Origin: Dactylonectria macrodidyma
Lineage: Eukaryota > Ascomycota > Sordariomycetes > Hypocreales > Nectriaceae
Direction: 5' to 3'
DNA length: 64,000 nt
NCBI GenBank assembly: GCA_020744425.1
Contig: JAGMUV010000004.1
Location: 4,030,001 to 4,094,000 of the forward strand
Below, piece after piece: positions 1 to 10,667 of the stretch. Numbering within the stretch: the first letter of the stretch is position 1; every line of letters starts with the position of its first letter. A program made the position numbers and the translations under genes. The notes under the pieces are model-generated. The model saw nothing but the letters and a program-made list of their open reading frames with translations, was not told the origin of the DNA and did not search any database.

Positions 1-780
1 ATGGATTTAACCGTCTCTGCAGCTGCCTGATTCTCTCGAATATATAGCTGAATGATATCGGCCATGTAGGTGCTCCAGTCGATGGGCATGATAAGAAGAG
101 CGTGGATGGACCAACATCAGAAGAAGGGACCAGTGTTTTCGCAGACTTCGGAAGGATGGACAAGCTCTGCTAATATGAAGCTATAAAGGCTGAGGCGGGA
201 GTTTTAACTCGACTTTCTCTAGACGTCAGGCGGGCTGGCTGGTTTAGGCTTCTAAGGTAGACGACAAGCTTACGCCGGACTTTTATGTAGCCAGGGAATA
301 ATGATGGGCCGATCTTTTCAAACTGCGGCTGAAATGGTCGCCTCGCCTGCGGGCTTTTGGCTGCCTAATATTTCAATATAACCCCGCTCGAGGCAACTGT
401 GAGTGGAAATGTGGCGTTGCCATCGAGCCAATCACGAAGTGCATTACTCAAGATTAGAAAAAGTTAATGACGTGTCTGATTTTTCTTTTGTTAGGTTTAT
501 CTAATTCAGTCTGTGCCATCTAGCGACAGGCAGTTAGAATATGCCGCTGTTACTGTTAGATTGGATCATGTACAAAGCATCAGACCAGGGGGTCACGTGA
601 TGACATCCGAGGCGCTGCCCGAATAGGAAGGCGGTCATGATCGGCTATTGGTGTAGATGCCTCAGGCCTCAACTTTAGTCTTGATTAGGTGGTCCCGGCC
701 GGGATCCCTCCCGGCCACACACACACACAATACACACAAAGTCCAGGTCCTCTGAATGCCACGCTAACTTTCCGACAATA
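1..780. other. Intergenic, left edge
   Basis: No coding region is supported here. The only distinctive element is a short CA/AC-rich microsatellite at about 715-738, just past the stop codon of the neighbouring regulator gene, so it probably lies in that gene's 3' flank. No gene enters from the left edge in a recognisable frame. Confidence 0.6.
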
Positions 781-2892
781 TCAGTGTATCCAATTGCCGT
801 CATAGCTCTGTCCATCTACGTCCACATTGCGACCCCTCGTCCACTCATCAATCAACTTGGCAGTGTGATAGCTCGTCGTCCAGCCCAGATCCCTCTCAAT
901 TCCAGTAAGCAACTCTAGCACTGCATTCTGCTCTCGGTCTTCATGAAACACCTGTCCTGCGACGAACAGCGAGTGCAAAGAGTTGATGCGCACCGGGTCA
1001 GTCGGGTTCGCGAAGCTGATGCCACAAATCTCCTTCGCGTGGCGGAGCACTCCGCTCTGTATATGCCGATACGACTTGAGCCGGGCTGAGACAGTGGACC
1101 GGATCGCCGTCGACTCTTGTGGTCGGTTCACGAGCAGCAGGATCATGGCCATGTGGTAGCTCTGCATCGTCGCTGCGCACAGGGGCAGGTCGTACCAGAT
1201 CTGGTCGAAGATGGCGCTGCTGATGTCGTGTTGTTGGTATCTGGTGCGGCTTGACGCTTTGGTGCGAGCGCTTGCTGTGAAGGTCGATGGAAGCCTCGAA
1301 TGCCAACTCTGTAACTCGGTGAGCAGCAAGTTCCACCGCTCGAGTAATTGCTCCTGCGTCACTCCTATCACGGGTCTCTGTCCCTGAGGGAGTGCGTAGT
1401 CCTCAGGGTTCAAAGCGTCTCCGGACGTGAGAAAATTGGCAATCTTTCCGAGCAGCCATGTCAACTCATTTGCTTTCGTGTCCTCTTCCACATCCGCCAA
1501 AGTGCGCACGTCTGTAAAGTTTGGCGGACTGAAGGGCAGGAGGAAGCCGTATTCGTCCGCGGCTAGGCCTGCATTTTGCCACAGCCGGATGTCTTTTAGA
1601 TCAAGGCGAGTCTGGGTCTCGCTGATAACTAGTAAAGTCAGTAAATGAAGCCATGTCACCTCAATCCTTGAGCCTCGAACTTACAGGCACAAAGAAAGTC
1701 CTGTCTTGCAAGACTCCAGAAGATTGGCCCTTTGATAGCAGCTCTCGGGATGATAACCGGTGAGGATGGCACCAACGACGAGTCTTGCTCGGGACTAAAG
1801 AGCGGGAGCGCACTGAGATGTGCCCTCCAAGCCGTCCCAGGAGCATCCATTAACTCATACGTACACAAGATCGCCACTGCCGCGAAGATTTCCTCCTTGT
1901 CAGCGGGATCCTCGTCGAACCTCTGCAGATTGACGGCAGTTTTCAGGTGGCCGATCGCTTGATCGTAGTATGTTGCCGATTCATAATGCCAGTCCACGTT
2001 CTGATCGAATAAATGTGGAATATTATGCCTATTTCTGAACGACTTCAAAGATCTTCGACTGTTGTGCAAATGCTTTGCGGCGAGAGCGCAGACTGCGGAT
2101 TTTACCAATGGTCGAGTGGCCGCAATTACCGGGACCTTGGAGGAGAAGTATGCGCCGGTGTCGAATAGGTCCATCCTACTCAAGAATCAGTGCTTGCAGG
2201 AGATGCAGGAAATTATCTGATACTTACCATTGACCTGGGCCTTCTTTAAAGTGTCGTAGCAAGTATAGCGCGAGCAGACTGGGGTCAACTGCTGTCTCTC
2301 CAGCGGGCGTCTCGGCAATGTTGGCACCGCAAGATGACGGTTCGCTGCACACATCTAGAGTTGGATCATCTCCAATGTCATCTCCGATACTCATAGACTG
2401 GTCAAAGTCATTGTTGTGATTTGGATGCAAAACGGTGTCGTACTTCTTTGGGCTTGTTGGTGGTGGGGCATCCTCGTGAATGATTTCCGTGCTGTCCTGC
2501 GAGTATGGGTCTTCGATATGAACAAAAGTAACTACGTATAAGCGTTAGCGAAGATTGAGAAAAGAAAGGCATAAACGAACGTTGCGTGGGCACGTCTAGC
2601 CAGACGTGATCGCCCCCGAAGACGGAAAGCTGGCGTTGCGGAGAGTCGGCGGTGTCGGTTGCTTTCCTCTTGGACGGCGAGCGAATCTCGAAGTTGCGAA
2701 AGATGGATCGCTCCGAATAGCTACAGTCCCGAGACCCCTTCGCGCAGTGCCCACAGATGGGCTTGATCTCGTCGCATTTCAGTTTGCGACATCTACAAGT
2801 CAAGCTGAGAGCACGTCAATCTCCGGGCTCCAAAGCGAAAAGCGCACCACGGATACCAACTAGGGCGCATACCATCCAGAATAAGAGCGCAT
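781..2892 (-). CDS. Zn2Cys6 fungal transcription factor
   Basis: Nuclear DNA-binding regulator of 628 residues by my reconstruction. Exons on the minus strand are 2892-2873, 2804-2581, 2531-2228, 2175-1685 and 1628-781; introns are 68, 49, 52 and 56 bp with clean GT/AG borders, and the total is an exact multiple of three. The first intron splits a cysteine codon. Splicing it restores a perfect zinc cluster C-x2-C-x6-C-x6-C-x2-C-x6-C at residues 7, 10, 17, 24, 27 and 34, which supports the small 20-nt first exon. The long C-terminal part (for example around LFDTGAYFSSKVP and LYLLRHFKEGPGQW) looks like the ligand-sensing half of fungal C6 regulators of the Fungal_trans_2 type. It is divergent from the SDR at 3311, a likely target. 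The reading frame stays open upstream of the chosen ATG, so the start is the least certain part. Confidence 0.85.
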
Positions 2893-3310
2893 TCCTCGCT
2901 CGGAGCTGTTCGTGAGGTGGAATCGGATTGGAAGATGTCCCAATTCTTTCGCTGCTGGAGTAAATTCGATCGGGGTCCTTGGTAGGGGGGGGCCGTTGCA
3001 AATCTGCAAGATACGGGGCAAAATCGAGATGGATCACGCAGCATCAAGATATCAATGCCAACAGAAGAGGAAACCGAGCCGAGGGCAAAGATGACGAAAT
3101 CCATTTCTGGGTACCGAGCCGAGTGCGGGGTTTAGAATCTGCTCTGGTGAGTGGGTCAACAGGCAGTCATATCAAACAGTCAGTAACCTCTTGAGTATAT
3201 ATGAGGTCTGGACCTCCCTGTTATAGATCCATATACACTGATCAGATTATTCAGGTTATCATTGTATTTTCACAATTGGCCAAAGTCATTTTTTGCGTCA
3301 AGCTGACAAC
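2893..3310. promoter_or_regulatory. Shared divergent promoter region
   Basis: About 420 bp separate the start of the Zn2Cys6 regulator (minus) from the SDR (plus), so both promoters must lie here. A TATATA element at 3196-3201 is about 110 bp before the SDR ATG and is a reasonable core promoter. Operators were not identified. Confidence 0.5.
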
Positions 3311-4342
3311 ATGGCTACCTCTTCTTCCGTGCCTTTCTCCGTGTCTGGCAAGACCGCTATTGTTACTGGAGCTGGCTCCGGTAAGCTGCTGTATTGTCCT
3401 GCGCTACTGAATCTTGACATCTGACCGACCTTCAAAGGTATCAATCTGGCGTTTGCCGAGCTCCTCTTGTCTAGGGGCTGCAATGTTGTCTTTGCAGACT
3501 TGTCTCTCCGACCAGAAGCCCAGGAAGTCGTGTCTCGACACAAAGACAAGACCCCACGAGCAGTCTTTGTAGAAACAGATGTCACGTCATGGCCCGCGCT
3601 GGCTGGCATGTTTGAGACTACACTCTCAGAGTTTGGTGATTTCGACATTGTTTGCCCGGGAGCTGGGGTTTATGAGCCGCATTGGTCTAGTTTTTGGCAT
3701 CCGCCGGGATCGGGAGAGAGCAAGGATGAGATCGACGCAGGGCACTATAAGTTACTCGATATCAACCTAACACATCCGATTCGCGCAACCCAGATGGCAT
3801 TGTCACATTGGCTACACCCCAAGGCTTCTCCCAACTCCACTCATCCTGTTCCGGCCAAAGCCTCTGTCGAAAACCCCAAGCGCGTCATCCACATTGCCTC
3901 CGTCGCCGGATACTTGCCAGTCTTTAGGGCACCCATGTACGGCGCTTCTAAATTTGCAGTGACGGGCTTCGTTCGATGCCTCGCGCCATTGGACTCTTCT
4001 GCGGGGATCCGAGTTAATGCCGTCGCGCCCGGTGTAGTCCGGACACCGTTGTGGACAGAGAACCCAGAAAAGCTCATCAACGTTGACCAGGCGCGGGACA
4101 GCTGGGTTACGCCTCAGGAAGTGGCCGAGGCCATGCTGAGTTGCGTGGAGAGCGAAAAACATGCCGGAGGAACAATTCTAGAGGTCGGCAGGGATCACAC
4201 ACGACAGGTCCCTGTTATAAATGACCCCGGCCCGGACATGAGGCCGGAGGGCGGCATTGTTACAGGCAATGCCGAAAAGGGTGACCAAATGGTGTGGGAT
4301 TGGCTGGGCACGGAAGATATTTGGGGTGGCAAGCAAAAGTAG
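3311..4342 (+). CDS. Short-chain dehydrogenase/reductase, 15-PGDH-like
   Basis: NAD(P)-dependent alcohol/ketone oxidoreductase of 324 residues, probably cytosolic. Exons are 3311-3380 and 3438-4342; the 57-bp intron interrupts the nucleotide-binding loop, and splicing restores TGAGSGIN at residues 19-26. The classical SDR catalytic residues are visible: Ser178 (IHIASVAG), Tyr191 and Lys195 (YGASK). The usual NNAG motif is changed to PGAG at 97-100, which still fits the fold. The C-terminal end (WDWLGTEDIWG) resembles fungal homologues annotated as 15-hydroxyprostaglandin dehydrogenase-like; the true substrate is unknown. It is divergent from the Zn2Cys6 regulator and is probably controlled by it, which is inference from position. 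Confidence 0.9.
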
Positions 4343-5487
4343 TTTCCCACGGCGATGGCTTCAAGTCGAGAATTTTTGAACTCATCACGCGTTGGTATGC
4401 TCCGCTCGACTAAAGCATTGTTCAGCCATTGCGTATATGCCGTGTCCACACTTTGAAGTGACCCATAAGAGCCGCGCCAATGGTGAAAAGTTGAGCTGCA
4501 CTTCGGCAGTAGTAGACGCGGAATACCGACAGCTGTGGTCGCTGCTCTCGGCACAATTTCCCTTTTTGGACAGATAATCGCTCACTTAGTGGTCATGTTA
4601 CCTCACCCTCACGCAGTTATGGCATCACACGATAAGAAAAAGTTTTGCCACATATCGAGATATCTTTTCTATTGGAAATGATGAGCTTACAGACTAGCTT
4701 CTTAGTATTTTCCCGCAATCTGCAAACACAGCTATTCGCAAAGCCTCGCCAGGTCGTGCCTCATTCGCCACATCAGACACAACGGCGAGTTTTAGATTGT
4801 CTAGCATGAGCGGAAATATGTTATTTCTGTCTTGGCCTTGGATAATATAGGATATTATTATTCCTATTTTTGGAAGGTTTTATTTGTTAAACGTTGAGAA
4901 AGGCAGTAACTGAATCGGCCGCCTGCCCAACTCCAAGGTGGCGGCATATGTGTCGGCAACAACTGGCCTCCGTTTGTCAGAATAAGTAGAATAGCTATCC
5001 AGATGTCATCTCTAGTCGAAAAGACGTGATGGTTGTCGGTACACTTATTAGTGCCGGCCCCACTGGGATAGAGCGCCACGCCAGAGGATGTAGTCCAATC
5101 TCAACAGGAAAGAAGCAAGTAGGCGAAACTGTCGATGTTAGGACTTCAGATGATTCCTATCAGGCATGTGAGACTCGGCGGCCAAACTAGTGGCGCATAA
5201 TTTTCACGCTCCCGGCCGTAATACGCGGGGCGCGTATCTTGCCAGTCAGGAATCTAGTAATCTCATGGTTTGCTTAAAATTTCAGGTATTATAGTTGGCG
5301 CAAGACAAATTTCACGATTTGCACATAAAATGCAGATTTCTTCAGCTCTCAATTTTCTCATTGCCTTGAACGCAATAAAGAATTATGCAAAGGCTAGACT
5401 AGGATTCAGAAAGCCCAAAGTACAAAATCTCCTCCCATAATGCTTGATTTCATGAGGATGTTGCAGATACCACTCCTGTCAAAGTAT
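4343..5487. other. Convergent intergenic, no gene seen
   Basis: This holds the 3' flanks of the SDR and the lysozyme gene. Short open frames on both strands lack conserved motifs and plausible splice partners. Nothing further is recognised. Confidence 0.5.
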
Positions 5488-6386
5488 CTAACACTTGTTC
5501 GGAAGAGCCTTGGCAGTGGTCTTCTTCTTGGCCAGAGCAATCTCGGCATTGCGGCGGCGAACAAGACCAGGGAGCTTCTTGCCACCTGCGTACACCCACT
5601 TCGGGAGCTCTGCAGACAAGACCTTGTTCACGTTCTCGCCCTTGTTGAGACGCTTAATCAAGGTAGATGTCTTGGTGGCTCCACATCCCATATTGAAAGC
5701 CCAGCTGACCAAGGCGCCATACTGGTTCAAGTTGAGTGTCACGGAACTGCTGACCATGGCCGTGATGCACTTCTCGAATTTCTATAAGAGAGGTGTCAAT
5801 GAGTGTGTGAAAAGTAAATTGTGGAGAAAATTACTTACTGCCATGTCGGTGGCAAGGAGTTTCTTGCCATTGGCCTTAGACAGCGGGATAGAGTACTTGA
5901 CGTCGGTGCACCTGGAGTTGCTGCAGAGGTGTCCATATCCGACAGTAGGATAGCCAGCAGCATCCTTGTCTAGTGTCGACATATTAGCATACCCTATCTT
6001 CCGGTAGTGTCCCAAAACAAGACGGCACACTTACAGATATTGGCTCTGAATCCCTCAAATTCGGAGATGAGATTCACAGTAGCGGCGTTCGATTTCGGCG
6101 CACCGCAAGTACCGCACTGCTTCACGACAAATCCGCTAGAGCCTGTCTTGACATAGTAGTCCGAGACATAGCAGCCGTACGAGGTCTTGTCCCAGATGTT
6201 GGTACCCAAAACCTTTTCTCCGGTGGTTTGGCAAGAAAGGGTGACATCGGTTCCTTTCTTGAAGGACCTCTTCACGGAGTAGCTAGTGCCAGGACCACTT
6301 CGGCAGTTGACATTGTCGCCGGTGATCTTGTAGGCACTAGTCAGGGATGCTGCAAGAGCATAGACTGCAAAGAGAGAGAACTTCAT
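5488..6386 (-). CDS. Secreted GH24 (T4-type) lysozyme with N-terminal SH3-like domain
   Basis: Predicted secreted muramidase of 258 residues cleaving the MurNAc-GlcNAc bond of bacterial peptidoglycan. Exons on the minus strand are 6386-6035, 5969-5839 and 5781-5488, with 65- and 57-bp introns. A signal peptide covers residues 1-18. Residues about 19-95 form a cysteine-rich SH3b-like module (VNCRSGPGTSYSVKR), a type that binds cell walls. Residues about 103-258 are the glycosidase. The T4 lysozyme triad Glu-Asp-Thr is present with exact spacing at E111, D120 and T126 (EGFRANIYKD, then GYPTVGYGH), so it is probably active. GH24 enzymes are typical of phages and bacteria; the introns and eukaryotic signal peptide show this copy is domesticated. 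A CATAAAAG element lies about 85 bp upstream. It likely targets bacterial competitors or serves nutrition. Confidence 0.9.
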
Positions 6387-9170
6387 GGTGATTTGTGTTG
6401 TAGAGGAGATGAATGGTCAGAAGGCTGATGGATGTCGAGGCAAGTTTCTCGTGGAACGGGCTCAGTCTTTTATGTTCTAGGAGGGTCACTTTCAAGCCGG
6501 AGCTGACAAGAGAAGGGTAAAGTCTTTCCTGCAATCCTTTCAAAATTTAGGTTGTCTGCTGTTCAGCCTCTTGTTCTCTGACCACGAAGCCTTCCACTTT
6601 CGATTGAAACTGCTCATTTTAGACTTCAGAGATAATAAGACGGCATGACACTTGTGCCGATTAATTGTTTATTGGCGCGTTAAACGAAGCTGGCAGAATC
6701 GGAGAATCTCTTTGAGGAAGGAGGACCAATGCGGAAGTGGAGATTGGTATTACAGGATGCCGGGGATATGCCTCAATTCTGCAAGCTGAAATGCAGGAAC
6801 CCTTTCGATATGCCGGTTCAACGGCCCGAGCTTGGGCCGTTGAGTGGACGGCTAAATTTAACTCTGCGACTAAGACTTCGTTAGCGAAAATGTTTCTAAA
6901 ATAATCCGCTTGCGGTTAGGTAGGGCTACTCACCACTTTAGCCAGCGAGGTCTAGATGCAAGATACAATTCCTACACGTTCGCTAAGCCCAGTGTAACCC
7001 TGCTTGAGGTTAGTAGCCCACGATCAGCTATAATATGTTCAGCGAATCAATGCTACCATCCATCCGCGGAGTAATCTTATGCCACTCAACTAGTTGCCTT
7101 GTAATAGCGCTATTCGGGGTCATGATGCAGCTAACAAGGCAGCTTGAGATCGTGAGGGGTGTAGTAGCCGAGATGAACGGACATATCCAGCAGCTATCGC
7201 CGACCTAGGCGCGGACGAGAGCGGGTGGCGGCTGACGGGTTAGAGTTAGAATAGGGATACCCGTGCGAGTACAAGTAAAAACATTGTCCTCCTGCACTCG
7301 CTGGACTCGCAACCTGGCACGCCTAGCGCAGAACTCTTTTGCCTAACGAGTGTCCGCAAGAGCAGTAGTTCAACCTAATCACATGTGATTATGGACCTCA
7401 TAAATCGAACCCGCTAGAATTACTGCTGATATGTTACTTGACTCTAGTTGCAGCCAGATCTTTTAGGCAAGGCGTGGTGAGACTTCTCATTAGAATCTTG
7501 CGGACCTGGCTATGTGATACCTGTGTCTTCCCTCCGTCCTTGCCCGCAGCAGTAAACTTCCAGGTGAAATAGTCAGAGCTGAACAACCAATCAGTGTCGC
7601 ATAGTTTCGTTCTAGAGCTGCAAGCTCCATCCTTCGATGTTTCAGCTCCTATGGCACGACTGCCATGCTTGGTCTGTGGGGGCCGTGCTAAATTAAGCCA
7701 GAGAGCCCCTACAAATCAATGCGAAACACGTTGGTGCCCGAAATACGTACAAAAGAAGCGAGATAACCAGTGAATATAGACGATTTGCTTCTTTGGTGCA
7801 TTTCAACTGATAACATTTTCCAGTTTTAATATAAGCTACATATTAGGAGATGATGTTGGAGCTTCTTTCCAGAACTTGGCGCATATGCAGGCGGATGAAC
7901 AGCTAGGCCGGGGCCCACCTAGGATCGACGGGATGTCGTCATTTCAAATGCATGACACCGATCGATATATATACATACACGATGACTTATCAGTAAAAAT
8001 GCAATTGCAAGCTGGACTCAAATGATTCATGTCTAAAGCTTGTGTTATCATCGCGGTGTCAAGTTTAAGGTGGTGCACCCGCTAATTAGTTAGTGCTCAG
8101 GTCCTTTATCCTAGTGGCATGGCAGTCAATGATCGGGGCACTGGCAAGTAAGCCACACACGTGGCAGGAGGATCACCCAGCGTAAATATGAAGCCGCTAG
8201 GGCCTGACACTAGCATGAGCACGGGCAAGTCTTGAAAGGTGCAGGCTGAAGAAGGCGGCTGAAAACTCACCACACACAGACGAGGTGAACTTGGGAAGTT
8301 GGGGTAGAGGATGGAGCGGGTGTACTCGTAGCCCCTCTGACTTGTCAGCTACGCTTTGCATTGCTGGAGGGCCAAGATATGGGCCCAACTACTCAGTACG
8401 GTATACACTCACAAGGCGACTTCGAGTCAAGTTGGCCACCAAATTATCGAAGAAGCGGAAGCAAACATCAGGTTATCGTGCGGTTGTAGGAGGATGCAGC
8501 CGTATACTCAATAATGTCACCAGAATCTCGCTTCATAATGAACAAGGATGATTTTGCCATTATGTTGACATTGTAGAGTATTATGAAGCCTATCTACTTT
8601 GGTAAGTCATCAAGTTGTCTACGTTTTGGAAGATTTAGACTCACGACGTCGCACTTCATGTGGGTACGTGGCTATACCAGATTCACAGAGCCTTCTGATG
8701 AGAAGAAAGTAATCGTAGCTGTGTTGTGAAGAATTCAAGTCTGGTCTAGATATAATAATATAAGAAAATCGCCCTGGTAAACTGAATGAAACAAGTTTAG
8801 AAATAAAACCGCGCTGAGTCCGGAGCAGAAAGAAGATCAAATGTTGACTGCTATAAAGAGATGGATCGTCGGGTATCCGGGACAGACTACCGCAAATTCT
8901 CGTCAAATGGCACCTATGGATGCAATAGCACTGTATATCTCTGTGAGATGCCTATTCCAGTCAACAAAGGGTTGATATAAAATTAGGTGGGACTCGCTAG
9001 AGTTGAGGCGGAATGTATTTAATTCGGGGATCTAGGCTCCATCGCAACATATGTTGTCAGACCTGGGGGTGCTCCAATTCGAGCATCGCGTCTTAGCTTC
9101 GCTATGTAAGTGATTGCCTGATATAAGTATCGAGTACAATAGATGAACTTACTATTATCAATTCCAATAT
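6387..9170. other. Gene-poor 2.8-kb interval
   Basis: No convincing gene is visible; frames are short and unrelated to known families. One coding-like island at 7122-7208 encodes 28 residues (ending QQLSPT, then TAG) and may be a relic. A perfect 14-bp palindrome AATCACATGTGATT lies at 7378-7391. No terminal repeats or transposase motifs were found. The interval could be an old, decayed insertion or simply intergenic. Confidence 0.4.
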
Positions 9171-9695
9171 TCAATAGCCGTGAGTAGCCACTGGTTCAGA
9201 AGTGGAATCGATTTGAGTAGTGTCGAGCCAAGCGCCAGTCAGAATAGACGACGACGGAGCAGGGACGCCAGTGAGCCAGCTATCAGAAGAACCAGATGAA
9301 GGAGCACCGACACCAGTGATCCAGGTGCCTGCGGAAGTATCAGATGGAGCAGAAACTCCAGTCAGTGTAGATGATGGTGACGGGGCTGGGGCGCCAGTGA
9401 GCCAGCCGTCAGGAGGACCGGATGAGGAAGCGGCAACTCCGGTGACCCAAGTCCCAGCAGCACTGGATGAAGGAGCAGGAACTCCAGTAATCCGGGTACC
9501 TGCGGAACTATACGAGGGTCCAAGACCACCAGTGAGCCAGCTTTCCATAGTGATGGATGACGATGGAGCTGGGACGCCGGTAAGCCAGGTTCCAGTTGTC
9601 ACCGTCTCGAAGGTAGTCCTAGGCTTGCATGGAGACGCCGCCACTGCACCAAGAAAAACTGTCGCCGAAATCAAGACGCTCTTTGATGACACCAT
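9171..9695 (-). CDS. Small secreted repeat protein (W[LIV]TGVPAPSSS repeats)
   Basis: Intronless protein of 174 residues with no family I recognise. The start is chosen at the ATG that begins MVSSKSVLISATVFLGAVAA, a clear signal peptide; the frame continues upstream but without that advantage. After the signal the protein is about nine imperfect units of 12-16 residues built on [G/S]-W-[L/I/V]-T-G-V-x-A-P-S-S-S, rich in Ser, Gly, Pro and Thr and low in charge. Cysteine is nearly absent. No Kex2 dibasic sites separate the units, so it does not look like a cleaved repeat-peptide precursor. A TATATA element at 9794-9799 lies about 100 bp upstream. Ser/Thr density suggests O-glycosylation and a wall or matrix role; an effector function is possible. 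Both are inference. Confidence 0.75.
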   Translation of the reverse strand: MVSSKSVLISATVFLGAVAASPCKPRTTFETVTTGTWLTGVPAPSSSITMESWLTGGLGPSYSSAGTRITGVPAPSSSAAGTWVTGVAASSSGPPDGWLTGAPAPSPSSTLTGVSAPSDTSAGTWITGVGAPSSGSSDSWLTGVPAPSSSILTGAWLDTTQIDSTSEPVATHGY

Positions 9696-9793
9696 GTTGA
9701 AAGCGAGGATGAAAGAGAGACAAGAAATGATTGCGAAGGTTGGTGGTTTGATGTTTGGGATAGTAGACAATTGAACTGGATTCTCTGACTACC

Positions 9794-9799
9794 TATATA
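9794..9799 (-). promoter_or_regulatory. TATA box of the secreted repeat protein
   Basis: A TATATA hexamer (also TATATA on the minus strand) lies about 100 bp upstream of the chosen ATG at 9695, a normal distance for a fungal core promoter. Only sequence and spacing support it. Confidence 0.4.
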
Positions 9800-10667
9800 G
9801 CACATCGATGCAATGCCAGCAAAAATGTAGCAGAGACCATTCTGTAGGCTTCTTCCATCAAGTCGGAATTTTTTTCTTGAGCAACATTGGTCGGCGATCA
9901 TTTGCTGCAGCCTTGTCCATGCTCCATCAGCGGGGAGTCGGGGACCACCCGGGGTGGCGAGATGTCAATGCCGCGACCGATTCATCTCACCGCACAATTA
10001 CTACATCTCAAAACCCTGTAGCTTTGTACGATACGCCTTCTCAGGGGGCTCTCAAACCTGCAAGGGTTGCAGCACTCAGCCTCGAAGCGGATCTCAGCGA
10101 CAGTCCTGCTCGCTCGGGGATCATCTTGGACGGGCATTTCGGCATGAGCCTTTCATGAGCTCGCCGTCCAGTCATAACAGCGAGGCAAACAGGATAGGAA
10201 GACTGAGAATGGATGATCATTCAATTATTTCCCGACACTGCAAGTGAGCCCACTGCCCCTCTATGCAATTGCCGCTTATGTGTACCATCCGGCACGTTCC
10301 TGCGTAACCAATTGCGCCCCTACAAAGCTGGCATGGTGATGATTTTGCTCAAAGAATTCGGCCTACCCGGTGTCACCTTAAAAGAAGAGCAGCCGCCGCA
10401 GCACTTGAGTCGAGGTCTCTTCTGCTGTCGATCTAATCGCTAATTGTACTCCAATGGTGAGATCCCGTTGTATGTAGCTCTCTCGGGGGGTCCAAAAACG
10501 GGAGTCATTGTCCTCATTTCGTCGTCCTTCCTTTCCCAAGCGTTTTATCTTCAGACACGACATGTGAATCTTACCACAGGAAACCATCATGTTTCGCTCA
10601 CATCAATTAAAGCACGGCCAAATACGTTTACAACCATTAAAAAATTAATTTGAAGTCGATTCCCTAT
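9800..10667. other. Intergenic, no gene seen
   Basis: Open frames here are short, lack motifs and overlap each other on both strands. The interval holds the distal promoter of the secreted repeat protein and the 3' flank of the DUF3712-like gene. No repeats or RNA genes are recognised. Confidence 0.5.

Noticed and set aside
7378..7391. Palindrome AATCACATGTGATT as a transposon terminal repeat
   Set aside because: No second copy, target duplication or transposase was found; a single palindrome of this size can occur by chance.
6387..9170. RIP-mutated transposon
   Set aside because: The interval is gene-poor, but I could not show strong AT skew, TpA excess or repeat copies by eye; dinucleotide counts would be needed.
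9171..9695. Idea that the repeat protein is a RiPP (dikaritin-like) precursor
   Set aside because: Such precursors have Kex2 KR sites between repeated cores and a DUF3328 partner nearby; neither is present.
9220..9774. 184-codon plus-strand frame rich in GAGTPVSQ-type repeats
   Set aside because: It is the antisense reading of the secreted repeat gene; the minus frame has a signal peptide and start, this one does not.
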